Both the position numbers and the translations under genes were made by a program. From positions 33,301,819 to 33,365,818 of the forward strand of contig OY986439.1 of NCBI GenBank assembly GCA_963920525.1: DNA of 64,000 bases, read 5' to 3'. The DNA is from Dichetophora obliterata. Lineage: Eukaryota; Arthropoda; Insecta; Diptera; Sciomyzidae. This document shows positions 32,391 through 42,983 of this stretch, one piece after another (the first letter of the stretch is position 1; every line of letters starts with the position of its first letter). The notes beneath the pieces are model-generated. The model was given only the letters and a program-made list of their open reading frames with translations. It ran no database searches and had not been told where the DNA came from.

Positions 32391-33020
32391 TAAATTATTT
32401 ATCACAATTTTTCAGTAAATGATAACGAAATTCCAATAAGAGTGACGAAACTCATCTGTGGCATGAAAACAAAAACCCAATATGATGGAATTCTTAGAAT
32501 CCGAATATTTTATTAAGAGCAGCAATTTTTCGTTTAAAAATATTAATTTTTAATTGATTGTATACAATTTAATAAATCCCGTGCATTGCGGTTATAGAAA
32601 AGTCAAAAGCTTTTATAATTTTACACACATAATAAAGCAATAAGTTTTTTTCTATAGATGACAATTGTGCGTATTTTTCTAAAAAACAAACCCATTTTTA
32701 CACTTAAACATATATTCTTGTCTATTTTATATACTATTTGGTTTTTTCATATAACATTAAGGTTTACAGTTATATTATAAGACTTTTTTGACATATACAA
32801 AATTCGTTGCAACGAATATTTAACTTTTCGTTTAACAATTAACTTAAGCCATTTAGCATAAAAATTGTGTCAAATGATGATATACAAAGTCCTTAAAGTA
32901 TATTCTTAAAAATAACTATGTAAATTTACATATGAATTAATATAATAATTAATAAAACTATGGTTAGTATTTCATTTAATGAGTAAATAAGTAAAACTAA
33001 TTGCTATTCAAGCGATTCCT
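32391..33020. other. AT-rich region downstream of cassette A
   Basis: This is presumably 3' UTR and flank of the most distal zinc-finger cassette (minus strand). A minus-strand ATTAAA (TTTAAT at 32975-32980) lies about 40 nt after the cassette A stop and is a candidate poly(A) signal. Nothing else is recognised. Confidence 0.4.
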
Positions 33021-33835
33021 TTATGTTTCATCTTCATCGGCGCTTGCTGTTATATCGTAAATTCTTAATAAGTTTTGTGAGTCTTGCGAATTGTCACAAT
33101 AATCAGAATTTTCGGATTTATTACCATCCAGCTGTTTGAAACGTATAACTTTTCCAGTATTTTTAGCAAACATTTGCGCCAGCTCTTCATCAGTCATGCT
33201 GCGTTCATGTGCACGCGTCATATGATTAATAAAACTGCGAAAACATAAAACAATAAAAATTGCTGTATCTCATTGAACATTCAAATATTTAACGTACCGC
33301 AACCTTCTGGAAAACTCAACGCCCGGACACTCTTCGCAACGGTATGGCATGCCGGTGTGCCTGAACATGTGCTCCTTTAACTTGTTTCGATTATCATAGA
33401 CTGCTTCGCAGTGCGGACACGGATGCTTAACTCCTTCGTGTCTTTGCAGGTGATAAGTAAGTCGAACTTTAATGGCGAAGCGCTTGTCGCACAAATGACA
33501 GGCGAATGGCAGTTCACCGGTGTGGGTGCGCATGTGAACTGTCAAGTCTGCGCGCCGAGCATATTTCTTATCACAGTGCAGACAACTAAGATTCTTCTCC
33601 TTATGCAGCTTCATGTGCGCCGCCAGATGAGAGCGACCTTTAAATGCATTTCCGCATATGTTGCAGGCATGTTTTCGCACATGCGTATGCACACGCAACA
33701 TATGGGCCTGCAGATGCTTGTGTTGAAAGAACTTTTTTCCGCACACTTTACAGGAATGTTGTGGAGCTTGTTTCTTAAGCAGGTGTGCACCCTCTTCATG
33801 CAGGGCCAAATTCTTCGGTTTATAAAATTCTTGCG
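33021..33835 (-). CDS. Alternative 3' cassette A of the ZAD/C2H2 gene
   Basis: Two exons: 33298-33835 and 33021-33234. The acceptor (TTTAG|CGCAAG) is phase 1. Joined to the common donor at 42984 it makes codon CCG and completes a finger: CxxC from the common exon, then 12 residues, then H-x4-H here. Five whole fingers follow, and a last one (CEECPGVEFSRRL...) is split by the phase-2 intron and finished in the terminal exon (H-x4-H). The tail carries TDEELAQMFAKNTGK, shared with the other cassettes. With the common part the isoform is 761 aa. There is no ZAD or convincing start codon of its own. The donor between the exons is GTACGT, weaker than in cassettes B and C. Confidence 0.8.
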
Positions 33836-34395
33836 CTAAATGAAAAGATGAAAATTTTGTATGATCAGAGAATGAGCCTATTTAAGCAGGGACCGCAAAT
33901 AATGATTATTGCTATTACTCAATCATATTATAACGGATACTTTTCAATTGATATTTTTTCGATTAAATGGACATAAAAGTAAATGGACTAAATTTTTAAT
34001 GGCGGTTTAGGGCAGCAGAATTTTTGAACTTACCTTTTTAATCATAGGTATAATAAGATAACTATATTTCAGGAATCATCCAAATTGTACATAACATTTA
34101 TTTGTAAATAAATTAAAAATAGCAAAACTTCTCAAAACTTGTATCTTAATTAGTTTTTATGGAAAGAGACCATTCAAACTCAGTTAAGAAGCTTTGCAAA
34201 ATATTAAATATTAAATTCTGCAATGCAATAGAGAACAGCCGTAACAAACATTTCGTGTCTCTTGAAATTAAACTCAGTGTTAATTGTATACAGCGTTATA
34301 TTATTTTTAGAGTCAAGTTTCTTAAAAGTAGTCCCATGTGTGCTCTATCTTCAACGCACGTCCCAGTCTATGATTTCGTCGCGAATCATTTCTTA

Positions 34396-35118
34396 TTATA
34401 ACGTGGTTTCTATCACCTCTTTAATGTGTATCGCTTTGCCGGTATTACGTTCAAAATTTTGCGTCAACTCTTCCTCGCTGGGTGTTCGACTGTGCACTCG
34501 CATTATATGCAAACGAAAGCTATAAAGAAAAAAGAAACAATGAAAGAAGCTGCTTTAAAAAAAACCCATTCCATATCACTCACCGTTCACGTTTAGAAAA
34601 CTGCGCCGATGGGCATTCAACACACCGATAGGGCATGCCCGTATGCTTAAACATATGCATGCGTAGTTTTCCGCGACTATTATAAATGGAGCCACAAATG
34701 TTGCACTCATGCTTAATGCCAAGATGTTTCTGCAAATGATAGGTCAGACGTACCTTAATGGCAAATCGTTTTTCACAGAGATGACAAGCAAATGGTAACT
34801 CGCCGGTATGACTGCGCATGTGCACCTGAAAGTCCGTTTGCCTTGCGTACTTTTTATCGCAAAGTTGGCACTGGATATTCTTCTCTGTATGTAATTTCAT
34901 ATGATTCTGCAGCTGTGATTTCTCCTTGAAACCATTACCACACACGGAACAAATAAAGGGTCTTTCGGTACCCTGATGAACTCGTCGCACATGATGACTC
35001 TTGTCGTAGTTTGTGTAAAATTTTGATTTGCAATAATCGCACGGATAATTTCGTGTACGCTCTGGATCGTGCACTTCTTCATGTTTGCTTAGTTTGGCTT
35101 GAGTATTGAATGCCTTTG
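34396..35118 (-). CDS. Alternative 3' cassette B of the ZAD/C2H2 gene
   Basis: Two exons: 34584-35118 and 34396-34519. The phase-1 acceptor (ACCAG|CAAAGG) gives CCA when joined to the common exon and completes finger nine as C-x2-C-x12-H-x3-H. Five intact fingers follow (YPCDYC, FICSVC, IQCQLC, FACHLC, HECNIC). The seventh is split by a phase-2 intron (donor GTGAGT) and completed in the terminal exon. The tail contains SEEELTQNFERNTGK. The isoform is 730 aa. It lies about 560 bp upstream (in gene direction) of cassette A and 6.3 kb downstream of cassette C. Confidence 0.8.
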
Positions 35119-35264
35119 CTGGTTAGAAGAAGAAGGAGTAAGAGTTGGAAAGATTGCGGCTTTATTTCAAAACAAACAAGTTGTGTTCAAACAAAACGAA
35201 CGTTTTGGTTAAAAAAAAATCGAAAGGATAAAAAAGCTAACACACCATTGAAAAATGTAATTTA

Positions 35265-36065
35265 GCAAAGACCAGTTGAAATTAAAAATTCCATTTAAAA
35301 TTCAGAATTAGACCAATCGAAGTTCATAAAAGACTTGTTAAAATTCAGACAAGATCCATCATATTCAGAAAAGATCAATTAAAATTAAGAATGTATAAAT
35401 AGAAATTCAGAAAATGTCAATTGAGATTCAGATAGTCAAAGATAAATAGAAATTCCCAATTTCAACCCAATTCCATTTTAAATTCTGAAGAGATCAATAT
35501 AAAATTTAATTTAAAAAGATCTATTAAAATCCAGAAGAGACCAATTGAAATTCAGAAGATCCATTTGACTTCAGCATAGATAAATTGAAATTCCACTTGA
35601 AATACAGAAAAAATCAATTGAAATTCAGAAGAAATCAACTGAAATTACAAAAAAAAACCTCATCGATTTTTAAAATTGGAGTCTTTCATTAATATAAATC
35701 AATATATTGTAAGGAAAATTTAATTTTTTTAACAACTTTATTGCTATTAATTTGTTTTTTTCTAAATTTTAATTGATCTTTTCCGAGTTTCAAAGGGAAT
35801 TAATCAAAAAATAATTTTGAATTTCAATTTATCTAATCTGGATTTCAATTGATCTATTCAGAATTTTCATTGATCTTTTCTGAATTTAATTGATCTATTC
35901 TAAATCTCAATTGACCTTTGTGAATTTAAATTGATATTTTCTGAATTTCAATCTATATATTCTGAATTGGAAATGAAATACATATCTTCATTTCAATTGA
36001 TCTATTCTGAGTTTCAAATAGAATTTCTGAATTTCAATTGATCCATTCTGAATTCCAATTGGAAA
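35265..36065. repeat. Two facing degenerate minisatellite arrays (giant inverted repeat)
   Basis: From about 35265 to 35650, variants of TCAATTGAAATTCAGAA with AAGA/GAGA spacers recur roughly every 22-28 nt. From about 35760 to 36065 the reverse complement recurs (TTCTGAATTTCAATTGATC). About 100 nt of T/A-rich sequence separates them. The whole block could fold as an ~800-nt imperfect hairpin. It lies in the interval between the C and B cassettes of the zinc-finger gene, so it would be transcribed in the pre-mRNA of isoforms B and A. Confidence 0.75.
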
Positions 36066-36463
36066 TGTTGAAGTAGGATCCGTGGAAATAACCCAAAACG
36101 GCATTATTCGAGTTACAAGTTGTAACGAAGCTGCCGGTCTTCCGGCTCTATAGCTGAGGTATGCTCAGTCGTGTCCAGAATTCGTCACAAAATAAGGATT
36201 TTTGTTTCAGGTTTTTCTAAATAAGGCTTTATTTATAAATGTTTTAGATTTTATTTCTTAAAATATTTTATAAATGTTTTAGATTCTATTTCTTAAAATA
36301 TTTCATAAAATATTAAGGCGATGTGGTGAGCAATGCGGCGGTGATTGAGGTTGTTGACGTTCGACTCTCGTTCGAAAGTGGGTGAGGTGGTTGGCGGAAA
36401 CTCTGGTGAATCGTCGTTGTGGTCCTTATGTCCTAACCATGTGTTCCCCGGCTAGAGTATGTC

Positions 36464-36722
36464 CCTTGCGATCTGACGATGCGCCTATAAGCTATGTGGT
36501 CCCTTGCGATCTGACGATGCGCCCACAAGCTATGTGGTCCCTTGCGATCTGACGATGCGCCCACAAGCTATGTGGTCCCTTGCGATCTGACGATGCGCCT
36601 ATAAGCTATGTGGTCTTTTGCGATCTGACGATGCGCCTAAAAGCTATGTGGTCCCTTGCGATCTGACGATGCGCCTATAGGCTATGTGGTCCCTTGCGAT
36701 CTGATGATGCGCCTATAAGCTT
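36464..36722. repeat. Tandem repeat, 38-bp unit, about 7 copies
   Basis: The unit is CCCTTGCGATCTGACGATGC followed by GCCTATAAGCTATGTGGT. Copies differ at one to three sites (CCTATAAGC, CCCACAAGC, CCTAAAAGC). The unit is far more GC-rich than its surroundings. Neighbouring sequence up to 37260 has looser repeats (CAACCGCTC, CTGCCAGC) and looks like part of a larger unidentified element, as does 36066-36463. Confidence 0.85.
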
Positions 36723-37265
36723 CCCAACCACTCGATTCAATTGTTTGCCAGGAACTCTTTAGTAAGCCCAACCGCTCGCTTTAATTGTCTGTCAGCCACT
36801 CTTAGTCAGCTCAACCGCTCACTTTAATTGTCTGCCAGCAACTCTATATCTCCTCATCATTCAATTCATTGCATACCTCTGCTGGTTGATAGTAGCAGCA
36901 TCGCTGTTAGCTAGTTATACTCATGTTTTCGTTAACATGTTGACACCGCACATTAGTGTTGCCATACTCTGCTACTCATGCTCTCGTCGACATGTTGATA
37001 CCGCTCAGTGGTTTTCGGAAACATACGCATCGTGTTGCTGGGTCACCCTGGTCTCCCATCGAAGTACTCGCTTCGCTTAATCGGCTCTTGATCTTTAGCT
37101 TTGTGTATGCTATTCTTGTTGTTGCTAAATTTTGTCGCATTGGCCGTTGATCACACCACGTATATGTATATATAAATGATGGTTAACTATTTATGTTGAC
37201 ACAGGGTGCTTTGCTTAAAACATATATATAGTTAACATATATTATTATAGAAATAAAGAAAACAG
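36723..37265. other. Moderately GC-rich repeat-like stretch, no gene
   Basis: It contains recurring words such as CGCTC.TTAATTGTCTG and GACATGTTGA.ACCGC. No domain-bearing frame was found. It may be the 5' part or LTR-like flank of whatever element holds the 38-bp array, but I could not establish its ends. Confidence 0.35.
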
Positions 37266-38370
37266 CGGCGCTGTCAGCCCTCAGGATGTTGCGAAATGCT
37301 ACGTGGCATGGGGCAACGGCCCTGCATGGTCATATTAGCATCCTTGATATTGTACAGAGAGATGTCAGGGAGGCGTTTATGCCTATGGACGGAAGGCAGA
37401 GAGTAAAAATAACAGAAAAATGTTATAAAACTCTTATAACGGATGGAGCCGTTTGTGAAGAAATCTCTGGTAGCGATATCAGTATATTCACAGACGGCTC
37501 TCTGATGAATGGCCGGGCCGGGGCAGGCGTGTACTCAAAAGAGGTTTGTGTCTGTATACCAGGCAGAAATGCTTGGCGTAGTGCATGCGCTGGACCACCT
37601 GATAGATGGCCGGATCAGTGGCAAGAAAATTGTCATCGCTCTCGACAATCAGTCTGTGATTAGGTGTATGCAACGGACAGACATCACTTCCAGGTTGGCC
37701 ATAGAATGTCTTACAAAACTCAATAGGTGCGCCCAGACGAATGAGCTCACACTTATGTGGGTGAGAGGACACTCTGGCATAGAACAGAATGAAGAAGCTG
37801 ATTCTTTAGCAAGAGCAGGATCAGCAGAAGAATTCTGTGGACCAGAACCACGTATCGCCATAGGCGACAATATGGTGGCAGGCCTTATTAAACAATGGAC
37901 GGACTCGGAACACAGTACAAGGTGGGAAGAAGCTGTTAATTGCAGGCAATCAAAGGCAGCCGTGAAGTGGTCTCGTAGTGAGGCAGCAAAAGTTATCCGA
38001 TACAATCGAAGGACTTTAAGCTGGCTTACTGCACTGGTCACAGGACACGGTCCCTTCATGTACCATCTCGGGAAGATGACTCTGACCGAGGACGATGCGT
38101 GTAGGTAATGCCTAGAGGAGCCGGAAACAGCAGCACACATTCTGTGCCAGTGTCCGGCGCTGGCAAGCATAAGATTGACCACTCTGGGACGCCCATTTAT
38201 TGGCGAAGCCGAGATTGGTCAACTAACCTATAAGGATATGCTTGAGGTGACAAAGGATGCTTACACAAGGAGCATGCTCACGTACGAGTACTCCGAGCAG
38301 TAGTACCCTTTGTCCAATGGGGGACGAAAAGGGACCCACTGTGGTCTGCTTCGGCAAATCCCCAACTTAT
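37266..38370 (+). pseudogene. 3' end of a LINE with RNase H domain
   Basis: A 5'-truncated non-LTR element ends in an RNase H domain. The catalytic residues are visible in order: FTDGS (37485-37500), the Glu of YQAEMLG, the Asp of IALDNQS, and the late Asp in NEEADSLA. One frameshift near 37545-37555 separates the first Asp from the Glu, and a TAA at 38106 interrupts the zinc-knuckle-like tail (CR-stop-CLEEPETAAH then CQCP). The remaining tail reads on for another ~50 codons. It is not functional. It lies in the same interval of the zinc-finger gene as the inverted arrays, in the opposite orientation to that gene. Confidence 0.8.
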
Positions 38371-39377
38371 TATATTATATTAACATAGTTATTTTAAATT
38401 GTTTCTGACTAATTTTTATTTGTAATAAATGTGTTGTTGTTGCGTTTTCTTATGTGTTTAGGAATCGTGTTGTTGTGTTTAGCATGTGCGGCAAAACTGG
38501 GGACATATTTTGCCTCGTCACAAAGTTTTTAAAATTTCCGTAATTTAAATTCATTGAATTCATTGCATGGGATGTGCATTTGGAAAAAATCAGTTTTCTA
38601 TTATTATTAAATGTGAAGATAATTTTATTATTCGATGAAAACACAATCAAGTACATCGAAAGCGTTAATTCGTTTAAATTTAGAAAAAAACCTTAACATT
38701 TTTAATTAACCCTTTGAAGACGACAAACAAACCGCTGTAAATTAAAATTTTTCTCTGGTATTGTCATCACCGATGGCATATTTCTATACAAAAGTGAAAT
38801 AAAAAAAAAATTAATTTTATTTTTACTGTAAGCATTGAAAAAATCCGGAAAACACATCCGGAAAATTTTTTCACTTTGTTGGAGTAGCTGATCTATAAAG
38901 GTTTTGACATAATTGGGATATATTTTCTATATATCCGCTTTTATTTGAAAATCGTTTGTTGTACCTATATCCGTAGTCTCTGAGAATTCGGGATTAATAC
39001 ATAGTACCTATGGAAAACAAATATTTTTTGACTTCCTAGTTTTTACTTTCTCTTAAAATTAAAAGAAGTTCGAAAAAGGTGGCGAACGTCGATTTCTAAT
39101 CCTTTAAGGCCAACTTTATAAAAATATCACGAAAATTGTGCTCACACGACTTAAAAATGTAAATGGGTTATTTATCACGTTGTTAATTTATGTATTCGTT
39201 GTCAAAAGGTTAATGTCACTATAACCGTACTCAAGTCGAATGTTGCAGTCCAGTTGACTCAACTGGCGAACTATTATTTTTGTGGTATCATGGTTTGCAA
39301 ATCTTCTCATTCGCCGTACACTCTGTGCTGTCAAAGCAGAAAACATAAAAGGGTCTGTTTCCGTACTTACTTCAAGT
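38371..39377. other. Intronic/intergenic AT-rich sequence
   Basis: No gene or clear repeat was recognised. The segment is transcribed antisense to itself only if the zinc-finger isoforms B/A exist as proposed. Confidence 0.4.
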
Positions 39378-39575
39378 CATAGTATAGCTAGACAAGGTAG
39401 TGTTAGGGCTGAATGTCCCTCTTTCTTAGTGACCATAACTGTCAAATTAACCCATTTTAATATTTTTGCCTTCTCATCGCATTCTCATCGGTTGCATATT
39501 TTTTATGAGCTGTCAACTTAGTTTTGACAGTTTCGGTCACCGGCTCTCCGCCCTACCCTGTCTAGTTCTACCATG
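39378..39575. mobile_element. P-superfamily-like MITE with 8-bp target duplication
   Basis: The 198-bp element starts CATAGTATAGCTAGACAAGG and ends TGTCTAGTTCTACCATG. The direct repeats CTTCAAGT lie at 39370-39377 and 39576-39583. The inner sequence GTGACCATAACTGTCAAA is shared with 3978-4162. It has no coding capacity. Confidence 0.75.
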
Positions 39576-40091
39576 CTTCAAGTAAAGTTCGAGTAGGGAC
39601 TTTTTTACATGGAGGCAAATGAGGCAATTGCCTCCGGGCGCGGGCGTCAGAAGATTTACAGTTTTACCTGTAAATTAAAATTTTTTAAAATTTCATATTT
39701 GAAATAAAAATCTAAATATTTGACTCATAAATTACTACAATCGGAGAAAATCGACTTCAGAGAACATTGCGTTAAATTTGATGTGCATTTTTGAAAGATG
39801 TGGAACTTCTGCCTCCAACTAAAGTTTTAAATGCTTATCAACCAAAGAAAACAAATAAACTGTCAGAGCCGTGGCTCGATTCAAATCTAAGACAATTGAG
39901 AAATTAGAGAAATAAACTTTAGAGTCATTAAAAGCGCCGTCATTGTTAGTGATGAGGTAAAGACAAGATATGAAGAAAGGTATAAAGAATTATGTGACAA
40001 GCAGTGGCGTATATAGCTTTTGGAACGTAAAAAATATAATAACCTTAAAAAAGTATACTTTTGGCAAAAAGTATACTTTAACCTTAAAAAA

Positions 40092-40202
40092 GTATGCCTG
40101 TAGTGGAATTCCCAAAAAATTTAACGATAATAATCGTTGTCGTTATCGGTCATTGTAACGATATCGAAAATCGTCGTTAACGCGTTTGGGGATTCCACTA
40201 CT
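40092..40202. repeat. Short hairpin element
   Basis: TAGTGGAATTCCCAAAAAAT faces GCGTTTGGGGATTCCACTA. The inner arms ACGATAATAATCG and CGAAAATCGTCGT also pair. It is about 110 bp and MITE-like. Confidence 0.6.
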
Positions 40203-40499
40203 GATAACATGACTGTCTTGTGAAGCCGAATGTCAGAAACGTCGAAAAACGGTAGGTAGGTAAAATATGGGCTTGTTGAATTGAATCTACTCAACAACAA
40301 ATTTCTGGAAACTAAACATGTCACTATATTTCTAGTAGTTGTTGACTGATTAAGAAAAATTAAACACTCAAATCAATAAAGTAAACAATAAAGTAAATAA
40401 AATTTTGATAACTTTCTTGAGAAAAAGAAGAATTTTTGGCAATACATATACATTTGGATTCGTGCTAAACTTAATATAAGAATCAATTCACAATAACGT

Positions 40500-41280
40500 G
40501 AGATATTTGGTAATGTTTCCATGGCTCTGGGAGGGGTTCAGACCCACCACCAACTTAATTGGAGAAAGAATTTTTACATACCATAATAAATTCGTTGACT
40601 TTATAAACGTTAATCGAAAATCGACCGGTTACCCGACATCCATGATTAAACGAAATGCTTCTTCCTCCATCCCGCAGGATACCTGCAATCTCTTTGCAGA
40701 TCACTTTACAGAGGTTTTCTGTTCACCTTAAACCCATAACCAAACGTTATCTTCCTTTCCCCATATATTACCAATGGTTTATTCAATAAACCTAACACGA
40801 GGTGATATAATCAATTCCATTTTGGACAGGTGTTTTTCCGTCTTTATGAAAAACTTCTCATCTTACGCCAATTTATAAAAACGGTGACAAAAGAATTGCC
40901 ATATTGCCAGCTATTCTCAAATTGTTCGAAAAAATAATATGTGTCAAACTTACAGACCTAATTAATACACGTCTAAATGAACAACACGGATTCCGTAATG
41001 GTAGATAAACTACTACAATTCTTAAAATTATGGCCTCAGATGTTCTTACTAAAATGGAAAAAGGACATCAGATAGATACAATCTTTACCGATTTCAGTAA
41101 AGCCTTTGATCACGAAATCTTAACTATAAAAATTTTGAATTTCTGGTGCTTAACTGAAATGGCTCAATTCACATCTTTGTATAAGATCTTTAGGCGCTCC
41201 CTTTCGAGTTCGATCAGGCGCACCAAAAAAATTTTAAAAACTTCTTCAGTGCTAATACAATTGATCCCAAATACATAGTT
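40500..41280 (+). pseudogene. Fragmented Jockey-like reverse transcriptase
   Basis: Remnants read FADHFTEVF (about 40695-40720), then a disrupted region with in-frame stops, then MASDVLTKMEKGHQIDT and FTDFSKAFDHE (41028-41115), matching the order of the Jockey clade up to RT motif A. Everything after motif A is lost or unrecognisable. It is on the plus strand inside the interval between zinc-finger cassettes C and B. Confidence 0.65.
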
Positions 41281-41426
41281 CCGTCTAGTGCATTCAATGT
41301 ACAACACGATTTCTTTTAATCCTTACATGTTAACTTATATTGAAAAATTGTTAACTTAATATTTTTAAATTTAAAAATTTTACAAAAAAATAACATACTG
41401 ACAATAGATCTCGTATATATATGTAT

Positions 41427-42207
41427 TTAAACAACTTCTTCTTGTGCCATGCATAATTCAGTGTTGCATAGAAAAGATGCATCAGATTGGTTTAAATTGA
41501 CTTCGTCGGCTTCTATGCAACGAATGCGAGTACTTTTACCCGTATTTCGTTGAAACATTTCAGCTAAATCCTCATCTGACATCGTAGAATTGTGAACACG
41601 TAACAGATGACGCTTAAAACTGTGCAAAAAAGATCAATTATAATATTTATATGAAAATAAAATCACCCTACTTACACATCACGATTTGCAAAACCATGGT
41701 TGTCGCAAATGTCGCAGCGATATGGCATGCCCGTGTGTTTGTAGGAGTGCGCCTTCAGTTTCTGTTTAGAATTAAACTCGGCACCGCATTCCTTACAGCG
41801 ATGCTTAATTCCCAGATGTTTTTGCAAATGATAGGTGAGGCGCACCTTTATGGCAAAGCGTTTCTCGCATAGATGGCAAGCGAAGGGCAGCTCACCGGTA
41901 TGGGTGCGCATGTGTACATTCAGATCAAATTGACGCGCATATTTTTTGTCACAATCCGGGCAGGCAATGTTCTTTTCCAAATGCAGCTTCATATGATTAA
42001 CCAATTGATTTTTTAATTTAAATGCATTGCCACAAATGGCACAAATATGATCACGCTCCTTGTGTGCCTGTTTGCGATGCTGTTCCAAATGCTGCTGCGT
42101 TGCATATTGCCGTTCGCACTCAGTACATTCGTAAATACTTCCAGATTCTTGAGTTTGGTGTAGTTTTTGATGATGGTTAAGAGTTTTTTGATTTCTGCAT
42201 TCACGAG
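41427..42207 (-). CDS. Alternative 3' cassette C of the ZAD/C2H2 gene (proximal)
   Basis: Two exons: 41676-42207 and 41427-41619. The phase-1 acceptor (ATCATAG|CTCGTG) lies 776 bp after the common donor. The join gives CCT and completes finger nine as C-x2-C-x12-H-x3-H. Five complete fingers follow (YECTEC, HICAIC, IACPDC, FACHLC, HRCKEC). The seventh (CDICDNHGFANRD...) is split by a phase-2 intron with a GTAAGT donor. The tail includes SDEDLAEMFQRNTGK. The isoform is 752 aa. This nearest cassette is the most likely default. Confidence 0.88.
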
Positions 42208-42983
42208 CTATGATGGTGATGATGATGTTTTGTAATAGTTTTTAATAAATAGTCGTACGAAGCAAAACGAACATCTTTTGGTGTTTGTAAAGTTTTATAG
42301 GGAATTCTCACAAGATCTTCGAAAATGAAATTGAAACAGTTCAAAGCATTAAAATTTAAAATTAATGACAATGCAAAAAGAAGTACTTACGCGTGTTAGG
42401 GTAATTTTTTAATATTCATATTGTCATCATATTCTTTTTTTATTAATCACTTATAATTTTTTTAACAACTTTTCCCACAATTAAGGTTGCACAAATAAAT
42501 TCCGATAAAATGACTTCGGTGAATAAAGTTTCGTTAAATAAATATTGCGAAAAAAAGGCAAAGCGACTAAGGGACCATTTTTTATAAAGGGACACACTGC
42601 TTCATATTGTAAAACCAACTCTATTTCTATTAAATCGTGATTTTCATTCAAATCGGTCATTTGAAATACACTTTTGGGACAAAAAATTATAGCCCCAAAG
42701 CTTTAATCAAAGCGGAAAAGACAAAATGCCCACAAACAATAATATTCAATAACATTTAACAATCAAGTGCTAAAACAATAAGGTGCTTTCGCCATTTATC
42801 GTGCTCGTGATGTAGAACCTGGTTTATCAGCAGTAACATTTTTTAAACATTTAAGCAACAAAAAACGTTCGCTTTGCTTTTATATGGCATTTAAAATTCA
42901 AAAAGTTTTAGATTGTTTGAATAAGCTGCTTTCATTGATGACACTCACACAAGACTTAAGAATACTAAAAGAATAACACTTAC

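Noticed and set aside
33021..35118. Cassettes A and B as two independent zinc-finger genes
   Set aside because: Neither has a ZAD, a convincing start or its own upstream exon. Both start with a half finger and a phase-1 acceptor that exactly fits the common donor. Kept as alternative cassettes, with the independent-gene reading stated as the main rival.
36464..36722. CRISPR-like array
   Set aside because: The units are contiguous tandem repeats with no spacers, in an animal genome.
36066..37265. Possible solo LTR
   Set aside because: I could not find matching ends, a primer-binding site or a target duplication.
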